NCBI GenBank assembly: GCA_035293405.1
Contig: DATDOE010000098.1
Location: 1-64,000, forward strand
Direction: 5' to 3'
Length of the DNA: 64,000 nt
From: Gp6-AA40 sp035293405
GTDB lineage: Bacteria; Acidobacteriota; Vicinamibacteria; Vicinamibacterales; UBA2999
Shown here: positions 56,842-64,000 of the stretch, one piece after another
Numbering within the stretch: the stretch's first letter is position 1
Layout: the number at the start of each line of letters is the position of its first letter
Made by a program: the position numbers and the translations under genes
Notes under the pieces: model-generated
What the model saw: the letters and a program-made list of their open reading frames with translations, nothing else
Database searches by the model: none
Told to the model about the DNA's origin: nothing

Positions 56842-56985
56842 CGAGGCCGTGCAGGAGCAAGAGCACGGCCAAACGCCCGCGACCCTCCGCATGCAGCTTC
56901 CGTCCACACATCCGAATAAAGGGACTCGAGACGACGGCCCTTATCTGCCCATCGCCGGACATCCGGGTTAGAGTTACCGACCAGC

Positions 56986-58485
56986 ATGTCCCAGCTCTTC
57001 GCCCGTAAGGCCATTGCCGACCTGCAGCCCATCGAGGGCGTCAACTCCCTCAAGCGCGTCCTGAGCGCCGGCGACCTGGTCATGCTCGCCATCGGCGCCG
57101 TGATCGGCGCGGGGATCTTCTCCTCAATCGGAACCGCGGCGGCCGGTGAGATCCGGCCCGATGGCTTCGTCGTCCGCGCCGGCGCGGGCCCGGCGCTCGT
57201 GCTGTCGTTCATGCTCCTTGGCGTGGTGTGCGGCCTCGCCGCACTCTGCTACGCCGAGCTGGCCTCGATGATTCCGCAGGCGGGGAGCGCCTACGCGTAC
57301 TCGTACGCGACGCTCGGCGAGCTGGTTGCCTGGATCATCGGCTGGGATCTGATCCTCGAGTACGCCGTGGGCAACATCGCCGTCGCCGTTGCCTGGGGCG
57401 GCTACTTCAACTCACTTCTCAGCGGTGTTGGCATCACGCTCTCTCCGTACCTCACACATGGGTACAGAGCCGTGATGCTCAGCTCCGATCCTGCGGTACA
57501 GGCGCTGATGGACACTGCTCCGCGCGTCCTCGGCGTGCCCCTTCTCGTCAACCTTCCGGCGTTCGCGATCGTCATGCTCGTCACCTGGGTGTTGCTGCTG
57601 GGCGTGAAGGAGAGCGCTCGCGCCAACAGCATCATGGTGGTCGTAAAGCTGCTGGTGCTCGGGCTGTTCGTCGTGGTCGGCGCCATGCATATCGACACCG
57701 CGAACTATGTGCCGTTCGCACCGAATGGCTGGACGGGTATTCATCAGGGCGCGGCGATCGTGTTCTTCGCCTACATCGGGTTCGACGCGATCTCCACTGC
57801 CGCGGAAGAGACCAAGGACCCGCAGAGGAATCTGCCGATTGGCATTCTTGGAGGGCTCGCCGTCTGTACGGTGATCTACGTCATCGTCGGCATCGTGGCG
57901 ACCGGACTCGTGCCCTACACGGAGCTCAGGGCGTCCGATCCGCTGGCGAAAGCGCTCGATGTCGCGGGGCTGAAGACGGCGGGCTGGATCGTCTCATTCG
58001 GCGCCGTGGTGTCGCTCACCGCCGTCCTGCTCGTCTTCCAGTACGGGCAGCCGCGGATCTTCTTCGCGATGGCGCGCGACGGGCTGCTCCCGCCGTGGGC
58101 GGCGAAGCTGAGTGCCAAACGAAGGGTGCCGCACATCACGACGTGGATCGCAGGACTCGTCGTGGCCGGTGGGGCGCTGCTCGCTGACGAGAACGAGATC
58201 TACGACCTGACGAATATCGGGACGCTGTCGGCGTTCGCGATCGTGTGCATCGGCGTGCTCGTGCTGCGATACGTCGATCCGGCGCGTCCACGGCCGTTCA
58301 GGGTGCCCTTCGTGTGGCCGGTAACCGTGCTCGGTGCCGGGGCATGTCTCTACACGATGACGGGTCTGCCTCGGACGGCGTGGGAGCGGTTCGGTCTTTG
58401 GCTGGCCATCGGCGCGTTGCTCTACATGTCCTACGGCTATTGGCACTCGCGCCTGCGTGCCGGCACGTCACAACCCCCGCGATAG
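56986..58485 (+). CDS. APC family amino acid permease (CAT-like)
   Basis: 499 aa with about 12-13 membrane segments. LVMLAIGAVIGAGIFSSIGT is the conserved unwound first helix of the APC fold, AALCYAELASMIPQAGSAYA the second, and FFAYIGFDAISTAAEETKDP a CAT-type signature. It ends with an extra C-terminal pair of helices, as in cationic amino acid transporters. Likely imports amino acids with protons. The substrate cannot be read from the sequence. Confidence 0.93.
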   Translation: MSQLFARKAIADLQPIEGVNSLKRVLSAGDLVMLAIGAVIGAGIFSSIGTAAAGEIRPDGFVVRAGAGPALVLSFMLLGVVCGLAALCYAELASMIPQAGSAYAYSYATLGELVAWIIGWDLILEYAVGNIAVAVAWGGYFNSLLSGVGITLSPYLTHGYRAVMLSSDPAVQALMDTAPRVLGVPLLVNLPAFAIVMLVTWVLLLGVKESARANSIMVVVKLLVLGLFVVVGAMHIDTANYVPFAPNGWTGIHQGAAIVFFAYIGFDAISTAAEETKDPQRNLPIGILGGLAVCTVIYVIVGIVATGLVPYTELRASDPLAKALDVAGLKTAGWIVSFGAVVSLTAVLLVFQYGQPRIFFAMARDGLLPPWAAKLSAKRRVPHITTWIAGLVVAGGALLADENEIYDLTNIGTLSAFAIVCIGVLVLRYVDPARPRPFRVPFVWPVTVLGAGACLYTMTGLPRTAWERFGLWLAIGALLYMSYGYWHSRLRAGTSQPPR

Positions 58486-58490
58486 CGGCT

Positions 58491-59990
58491 TCAGCAAGAA
58501 GGCGGCGCCGACGGCGAACGCGCGGCGACGTCATCGGGAACCCATACGACGACGGTGGTGCCGTCGAGACGCCAACTGCGTTCAACGAAGTGACGCGCGC
58601 GGAGGTCGGCCGCCAGCGCCGGCCACGATTCGGTAAACGCCGCCGCCCCTTCGAGCATCACGGCAATCGATACCCGCTCGTGTAAGAGTCGAGCCGCGGC
58701 ACGCTCGACCTCGGCGGGGTGTGTGTAATAGCCCGGAATCCAGGTCGCCAGCCCGCCCGCGAAGGGCCGATGTGCCAGTACCGGAATCTCAGGCCCGAAC
58801 CCGCTGACCAGCACGCGGGAGGTCGGCGGCGTGCACGACTCCAGGTAACGGATCAGCGGCAGCCGTTCCCGATTCGGGATGACCTCCGGCGCCCCACGTC
58901 GAAGCAGATCGGACACGGTCGCAAAGCGGCGGGCCACTTTGGCGGGCGTCGGCATTCCGTACCCCTGCGACGCGAGTCTGATGACAATGAAGGCGCTGAC
59001 GAGGGCCAGGGCGACGATTCCTGCGGTTCGCAGGAGCTGTCTCGAAATCGCCCGGCCGGCGATCCACGCCGCCAGTACGGCTACTAGGCCGATCACGTCT
59101 GGCATCCGCGTCACGATCACGTCACGAAGCAGCACGATGTTGGCGACGAGGGCTATGGCGGCCGCATAGGCGATGTGGGCGAACGTGAGCGGTCCTCGCG
59201 ATCGACGAGCGAGGACCATTGCGACGATCGGAATGCCCATGAGCGCGACAAACGCGGAGCGCTGACGGACGTCGTCCGGCCACCAGGCGACGGTTCTCTG
59301 TCCTTCGGTCACGACGAACCCGACGGCCGACGCCAGGTACGCACCGAGACCGCCGGCCCATTGGACGTAGAGGAACCAGGGCAGGAGGCACGCGGTGCAG
59401 AGCCCGGCGTAGAACACGATGCGACGGCGGGCCAGCGTTCGATCGTGGGTGAGCATCAGCAGCACCATCACTGGAACGGCGATGTAGACCGCGTAGTCAT
59501 GGCGCCACAGGCACGCCAGCGCGCTCCATACGGCCAGCGCGGCGAGTCTCCGCACTGACGGCGCGTCCGCGTATCGCCACCCGAGTCCGACCGCTCCGAG
59601 GGGAAGGAGCAGTTTGCCGGCGTTGTACAAGCGCGGCGAGACGGCGAGTCCCACCGCGACCGCGGCGGTCGCGACGAGGACACTCCCGGACGCGCGATAC
59701 GCCAGCGTATAGGTCAGCACCGAAGCGAGGGCCAGGAGCGTCGTGGCGAGGGCGACATCGGTCAGCAGCGTCGGCCCGAAGAGCGCCGCCGCCGCGGCGG
59801 ACGTCAGGTAGGCGAGTGGCTGTCCCGGATCGAAGAAATCGCGGACCGGCCAGTCGCCGTGCAGCATCTGGTGCGCTCGCGCGAGCGCCACGAAGTGATC
59901 ATTCTCGAGTGCTCCCATCGACAGAAACCGGAACGCCCACACGGTCACGAAGACCAGGGCGGGCGCAGCCGCCGTTGAGAGCAGACGCAC
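58491..59990 (-). CDS. GT39-like membrane glycosyltransferase
   Basis: About 499 aa from GTG 59990 (MRLLSTAAAPALVFVTVWAF). Ten or more membrane helices. An Asp motif follows the first helix (MGALENDHFVALA) and the acceptor loop reads VRDFFDPGQPLAYL, like polyprenol-phosphate-sugar dependent GT-C enzymes. A soluble periplasmic end (about 390-499) with VLVSGFGPEIPVLAHRPFAG follows. AATAAT lies 6 nt before the GTG. The frame to 60113 would run across the uvrA promoter and is not preferred. Confidence 0.82.
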   Translation of the reverse strand: MRLLSTAAAPALVFVTVWAFRFLSMGALENDHFVALARAHQMLHGDWPVRDFFDPGQPLAYLTSAAAAALFGPTLLTDVALATTLLALASVLTYTLAYRASGSVLVATAAVAVGLAVSPRLYNAGKLLLPLGAVGLGWRYADAPSVRRLAALAVWSALACLWRHDYAVYIAVPVMVLLMLTHDRTLARRRIVFYAGLCTACLLPWFLYVQWAGGLGAYLASAVGFVVTEGQRTVAWWPDDVRQRSAFVALMGIPIVAMVLARRSRGPLTFAHIAYAAAIALVANIVLLRDVIVTRMPDVIGLVAVLAAWIAGRAISRQLLRTAGIVALALVSAFIVIRLASQGYGMPTPAKVARRFATVSDLLRRGAPEVIPNRERLPLIRYLESCTPPTSRVLVSGFGPEIPVLAHRPFAGGLATWIPGYYTHPAEVERAAARLLHERVSIAVMLEGAAAFTESWPALAADLRARHFVERSWRLDGTTVVVWVPDDVAARSPSAPPSC

Positions 59991-59996
59991 GCGCCT

Positions 59997-60002
59997 ATTA
60001 TT
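59997..60002 (-). promoter_or_regulatory. AATAAT -10-like hexamer of the GT39-like gene
   Basis: Minus-strand AATAAT (60002-59997) ends 6 nt before GTG 59990. The sequence TCATCAATAATAGGCGC around it is the most AT-rich spot of the divergent region. It supports the chosen start. Confidence 0.4.
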
Positions 60003-60062
60003 GATGACTCGCGCGACCCAGCGCCGCCAGAGCCACTTGACCGTGGGCCGGGACCAGGGTGG

Positions 60063-60068
60063 TACAAT
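60063..60068 (+). promoter_or_regulatory. TACAAT -10 of uvrA
   Basis: TACAAT ends 38 nt before ATG 60107. The leader TTGGTTTCGAGTTTCCACGG shows no clear ribosome site, and no SOS-box-like palindrome was noticed near it. Confidence 0.45.
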
Positions 60069-60106
60069 GTTGGTTTCGAGTTTCCACGGAATTCCTGACT
60101 GCCGGT

Positions 60107-63025
60107 ATGGCACACGATTGGATCGCGGTACGCGGAGCCCGCGTTCACAACCTCAAGAACATCGATGTCGACCTGCCCCGTGACCAGCTGGTCGTCATCA
60201 CCGGCCTGTCCGGGTCGGGGAAGTCGTCCCTCGCCTTCGACACGATCTACGCCGAAGGGCAGCGGCGCTACGTCGAGTCACTCTCGGCCTATGCCCGGCA
60301 GTTCCTCGAGCAGATGGAGAAGCCGGACGTTGACCTGATCGATGGTCTGTCACCGGCGATCTCCATTGAGCAGAAGACGACCGGCTCGAACCCGCGCTCG
60401 ACCGTCGGCACGGTGACGGAGATCTACGATTATCTCCGGCTCCTCTTCGCCAACATCGGCACACCACACTGCTACCACTGCGGCCGCGAGATCGCGTCGC
60501 AGTCGCTCGAGCGGATCCTCGACCTGGTCATGCTGTACCCGACCGATGCCCGGATCAACGTGATGGCGCCAATCGTGCGAGGGCGAAAGGGCGAGTTCAA
60601 GAAGGATCTGCAGACGCTCCGGCAGCGCGGGTTTACCAAGGCCCGCATCGACGGCCAGTTCCGATCCCTCGAGGAGGACATCAAGCTCGATCGCCGCCGC
60701 AATCACACCATCGACGTCGTCGTCGATCGCCTCATCGTCAAGTCGGGGATCGAGCGCCGCCTGTCGGAGTCACTGGAGGTCGCGCTCAACCTCGCCGACG
60801 AGATCGTCGTCGTCAACACCTTCGAGGGAGGCGACCAGCTGTTCTCCAGGCGTCTGGCGTGCGTGCACTGCGGCATCTCGATGCCCGAGATGACGCCTCG
60901 GGCGTTCTCGTTCAACTCGCCGCACGGCGCGTGTCCCGATTGCCAGGGCCTCGGCGCGACCTACGATTTCGACCCGCGTCTGGTCGTGCCCGATGAGACG
61001 AAGTCGCTGCTCGAGGGCGCGATCGCGCCCTGGGTACGAGGCGACCGAAAGCTGGTCAAGGAAGCGGTTACGACGCTGGCAAAAACCTACGGCATCGATC
61101 CGGATGCGCTGTTCGCCAAGCTCTCGAAGAAACATCGTGATCTGGTGCTCTATGGTCCCGGCGGGACGGCAAAGGTCATGAAGGGCGTCGCCAAGACCGT
61201 ACGTACCGCCGCCGGCAGCGACGACGAGGACGACGGCGAGCAGGAGTTCGAGCTTCCAAAGCGGAGAGGCCGCGACGCGGATCAGGACCCGTTTGGGCGT
61301 GGCTTCGAGGGCGTGATCCCCAACCTGCGGCGGCGATACGAGGAGGGCTCGTGGACCGTGCAGGAAGATCTGGAGCCCTATCGCACGCTCCGCGAGTGCC
61401 CCGCGTGCCACGGCCTGCGACTCAAGCCGCAGAGCCTGGCGGTCAGAGTGAAGGAGCGCGGCATCGCCGACTACGTCAACCTGCCGATCAGCGAAGCGGT
61501 CGAGGCGTTCGACGCGTTTGAGCTCACCGAGCGCGAGGCGCTGATTGCCAGCCGCGTGCTGCGCGAGATTCGTGAGCGGCTGCGGTTTCTCTACGACGTC
61601 GGCGTCGGCTACCTCACGCTGAACCGCAGCGCCGCCACGCTCTCGGGCGGCGAGGGTCAGCGGATCAGGCTCGCCACGCAGATCGGCGCCAACCTGACGG
61701 GCGTCCTCTACGTGCTGGATGAGCCGTCGATCGGTCTGCATCAACGCGACAACCGCAAGTTGTTGGCAACGCTGACGCGCCTGCGCGATCTCGGGAACAC
61801 CGTCGTCGTGGTCGAGCACGACGAGGAGACCATCAGGACGGCCGACTACGTCATCGATCTCGGCCCGGGCGCGGGCGAGCACGGCGGCCACGTGATCTTC
61901 CAGGGAAAGCCTGCCCTGTTGTTGCAGGATGGAAACGGCTCGCTGACCGGCGCGTATCTGCGCGGCGAGCGTTCGATACCGACGCCGCTGACCCGGCGGC
62001 CCTCGTCAAAAGGCGAACTGGTGATCCGCGGCGCGCGCGCGAACAACCTGAAGAACATCGAGGTGTCGATTCCGCTGGGCACGTTGACCGCCGTCACCGG
62101 CGTGAGCGGCTCGGGCAAGTCGACGCTGGTGAACGACATCCTCTATCGCTCGCTCGCGAAGTCGATCTATCGGGCGGCGGCCGAGCCGGGCGCGCACGAT
62201 CGCATCGACGGCGTCGGGCTGATCGACAAGGTCATCGAGATCGACCAGTCGCCAATCGGGCGGACACCGCGTTCCAACCCCGCTACCTATACCGGCATGT
62301 TCACATTCATCCGCGAGCTGTTCGCGATGATGCCGGAAGCCAAGGCGCGGGGGTTCAAGCCGGGGCGCTTTTCGTTCAACGTCAAAGGCGGCAGGTGCGA
62401 GGCCTGCCAGGGCGACGGCGTCATCGCGATCGAGATGCACTTCCTGCCGGATGTCTACGTGACGTGCGAGCAGTGCAAGGGCCGGCGCTACAACCGGGAG
62501 ACGCTGGAGATCCAGTACCGGGGCAAGTCGATCGCGGAAGTCCTCGACCTGACGGTCGATCAAGCGCTGCCGCTGCTGGAGAACTTTCCGCCGATTGCCA
62601 ACAAGCTCCGCACGCTGGAGGATGTCGGGCTCGGGTATATCGAGCTTGGGCAGTCGGCGACGACCTTGAGTGGCGGCGAGGCGCAGCGGGTCAAGCTGGC
62701 GCGGGAGTTGTCGCGCCGAAGCACGGGACGGACGCTGTACATCCTCGATGAGCCGACGACCGGCCTCCATTTCGAGGACACGCGGAAGCTCCTCGACGTC
62801 CTCAACAAGCTGGTGGACCAGGGGAACACCGTGGTCGTCATCGAGCACAACCTGGATGTGATTCGCTGCGCGGACTACGTCGTCGACCTGGGCCCCGAAG
62901 GCGGTGGCGGGGGAGGTCGGGTGGTGGCGTGCGGCTCACCGGAAGCCATCGCCGCCCACCCCAAGTCCGCCACCGCCCAGTTCCTCCGCCCGCTCCTCGC
63001 GGACCGCGCAGTTTCGTCCACGTGA
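60107..63025 (+). CDS. uvrA: Excinuclease ABC subunit A
   Basis: 972 aa, the usual UvrA length. First ATPase: GLSGSGKSSLAFDTIYAEGQRRYVES split across the Walker A, LSGGEGQRIRLA signature and VLYVLDEPSIGLHQRD. Second ATPase: GVSGSGKSTLVNDIL, LSGGEAQRVKLA and LYILDEPTTGLHFEDT. Zinc sites: CYHCGRE, CVHCG...CPDCQG, and CEACQGDG...CEQCKG. It finds bulky DNA lesions with UvrB. An acidic insert (AGSDDEDDGEQEFE, near 370) is a minor oddity. ATG 60107 gives MAHDWIAVRGARVHNLKNID. Confidence 0.97.
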   Translation: MAHDWIAVRGARVHNLKNIDVDLPRDQLVVITGLSGSGKSSLAFDTIYAEGQRRYVESLSAYARQFLEQMEKPDVDLIDGLSPAISIEQKTTGSNPRSTVGTVTEIYDYLRLLFANIGTPHCYHCGREIASQSLERILDLVMLYPTDARINVMAPIVRGRKGEFKKDLQTLRQRGFTKARIDGQFRSLEEDIKLDRRRNHTIDVVVDRLIVKSGIERRLSESLEVALNLADEIVVVNTFEGGDQLFSRRLACVHCGISMPEMTPRAFSFNSPHGACPDCQGLGATYDFDPRLVVPDETKSLLEGAIAPWVRGDRKLVKEAVTTLAKTYGIDPDALFAKLSKKHRDLVLYGPGGTAKVMKGVAKTVRTAAGSDDEDDGEQEFELPKRRGRDADQDPFGRGFEGVIPNLRRRYEEGSWTVQEDLEPYRTLRECPACHGLRLKPQSLAVRVKERGIADYVNLPISEAVEAFDAFELTEREALIASRVLREIRERLRFLYDVGVGYLTLNRSAATLSGGEGQRIRLATQIGANLTGVLYVLDEPSIGLHQRDNRKLLATLTRLRDLGNTVVVVEHDEETIRTADYVIDLGPGAGEHGGHVIFQGKPALLLQDGNGSLTGAYLRGERSIPTPLTRRPSSKGELVIRGARANNLKNIEVSIPLGTLTAVTGVSGSGKSTLVNDILYRSLAKSIYRAAAEPGAHDRIDGVGLIDKVIEIDQSPIGRTPRSNPATYTGMFTFIRELFAMMPEAKARGFKPGRFSFNVKGGRCEACQGDGVIAIEMHFLPDVYVTCEQCKGRRYNRETLEIQYRGKSIAEVLDLTVDQALPLLENFPPIANKLRTLEDVGLGYIELGQSATTLSGGEAQRVKLARELSRRSTGRTLYILDEPTTGLHFEDTRKLLDVLNKLVDQGNTVVVIEHNLDVIRCADYVVDLGPEGGGGGGRVVACGSPEAIAAHPKSATAQFLRPLLADRAVSST

Positions 63026-63225
63026 TGTGGTAAAAGCGACACATCTACTTGATCGTTTCGTGTGGCCCACCGGCCACTACCAGCGGATCTTCGGAGGCTG
63101 AAACGGCTGAATTCTTCTGGCAACAGTATGATTCCATGTTAGTTATGCGTGTCAGCTGAATGCAGCCAGTTCTGGCACTCGGCTTGCTCAACTCACAGTT
63201 CTCGTCCCGTCGGTTTGGGAGCCTG

Positions 63226-64000
63226 ATGAGTGCACAACGGACACTGAAGCGCGCCACGTCTTGCGCAGGAATCGGCCTTCATTCCGGCCGGAAGGTCACC
63301 CTTTCCTTGAAGCCCGCAGCGGCCGGCTCCGGCATCCGCTTCCGGCGCTCCGATCTGGGTGGTCTCGAGGTTCCAGCTGAAGTCAATCACGTCGGGGGCA
63401 TCAATTACGCCACCGGGTTGATGCGCGACGCGGTTCGCGTCGACACCGTCGAGCATCTGCTCGCCGCGCTGGTCAGCCTCGGGATCGACAACGCCGTCGT
63501 CGAGCTCAACTCGCCCGAAGTGCCGATCATGGACGGCAGCGCCGCGCCGTTCGTCTATCTGATTCAGGAAGCGGGCGTGAAGGTGCTCGAGGCGCCGCGC
63601 CGGTTTCTCAAGGTACAGCGGCCGATCTCGCTGACCCGCGGCGACAAGCGCATTGCGCTCTATCCGTCCGACCACTTCAAGGTGACCTACAGCATCGCCT
63701 TCGACCATCCGCTGCTGCGGCACCAGTCACGCACGATCCGGATGACGAGCGATTCGTTCGTCGATGAGATCGCGCCGGCTCGCACCTTCACCTTCCTCAA
63801 GGAAGTGGAGATGCTCCGCCAGCAGGGTCTGGCCCTGGGCGGTTCGCTCGAGAACGCCATCGTCATCGGCGATACGGGCGTGCTCAACAACGCCCTCCGG
63901 TTCGACGACGAGTTCGTGCGCCACAAGATCCTGGATGTGATCGGCGACATGGCGCTGGTGGGGCACCCGATCATCGGACACCTCGTGGCCCATCGAGGCG
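63226..64000 (+). CDS. lpxC: UDP-3-O-acyl-N-acetylglucosamine deacetylase, 3' end cut by the window
   Basis: 258 codons seen from ATG 63226 (MSAQRTLKRATSCAGIGLHS) to the window edge, with no stop. Seen: GLHSGRKVTLSLKPA, VDTVEHLLAALVSLGIDN (first zinc His), ELNSPEVPIMDGSAAPFVYL, APARTFTFLKEVE, and HKILDVIGDMALVG (second His), then GHPIIGHLVAHRG. LpxC makes the first committed step of lipid A synthesis and is a zinc hydrolase. It confirms a Gram-negative outer membrane. A GTGGCC-CACC-GGCCAC hairpin (63062-63077) lies in the 200-nt gap after uvrA. Confidence 0.95.
   Translation, partial: MSAQRTLKRATSCAGIGLHSGRKVTLSLKPAAAGSGIRFRRSDLGGLEVPAEVNHVGGINYATGLMRDAVRVDTVEHLLAALVSLGIDNAVVELNSPEVPIMDGSAAPFVYLIQEAGVKVLEAPRRFLKVQRPISLTRGDKRIALYPSDHFKVTYSIAFDHPLLRHQSRTIRMTSDSFVDEIAPARTFTFLKEVEMLRQQGLALGGSLENAIVIGDTGVLNNALRFDDEFVRHKILDVIGDMALVGHPIIGHLVAHRG

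Overview
The window reads as part of a GC-rich Acidobacteriota chromosome, most likely class Vicinamibacteria. The signs are a PadR regulator next to an ADOP-type FtsX/MacB permease, a serine/threonine kinase fused to a TolB-like propeller, a remnant of a TIGR03435 'soil' protein, two DUF6152 proteins, and UvrA and LpxC of Gram-negative type. Taxonomy is inferred from gene content only. No rRNA, complete tRNA, CRISPR array, insertion sequence or prophage was seen.

Layout. 0-4.6 kb: a minus-strand operon (DUF4149-like membrane protein, NAD-type isocitrate dehydrogenase, a 51-aa protein, proline dehydrogenase) diverges from transketolase across a perfectly palindromic double TATAAT. 4.6-15 kb: secreted and outer-membrane proteins rich in TolB-type propellers (propeller-GGT fusion, zinc protease-propeller-barrel protein, kinase-propeller), with DinB, DUF6152 and SnoaL-like proteins. 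15.3-19.6 kb: a TolC-HlyD-MFS efflux operon. 19.7-22.7 kb: PadR and its ADOP permease under an inverted-repeat operator. 22.7-28.8 kb: a membrane protein, an M1 peptidase, a DapB-like dehydrogenase, a decayed stretch with a broken kinase, and a VOC protein. 28.9-34.1 kb: a carbamoyltransferase/Rossmann/NodB deacetylase fusion divergent from a glycan-transfer protein. 34.1-35.8 kb: small secreted proteins.

35.8-44.5 kb is the most distinctive block, all on the minus strand. A sigma-54-type promoter leads into an HTH protein, a subtilase ending in fifteen ILWGN octapeptide repeats, a 9-codon ORF (MHTLIIWGE) with a strong ribosome binding site, a membrane HD-GYP protein, a TPR/AAA+ sigma-54 activator, and four PilZ domain genes. 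Its centre is lower in G+C than its flanks. The parts (short peptide, secreted subtilase, TPR sensor, c-di-GMP turnover and receptors) could form a peptide-signalling circuit feeding c-di-GMP. That is inference.

44.7-64 kb: an oligopeptide-type ABC importer without ATPases, a DHDPS-family enzyme, a class V aminotransferase, an M48 protease, MtgA, a putative metallopeptidase, two tiny membrane proteins, a C40 lipoprotein, an HNH nuclease, an NHL protein, an APC permease, a GT39-like protein, uvrA, and the start of lpxC, cut by the window end.

Across the window, -10-like hexamers lie only 6-8 nt before many start codons, which suggests leaderless transcripts. Heptamer-periodic repeats and palindromic repeats occupy several gene borders and one coding sequence.
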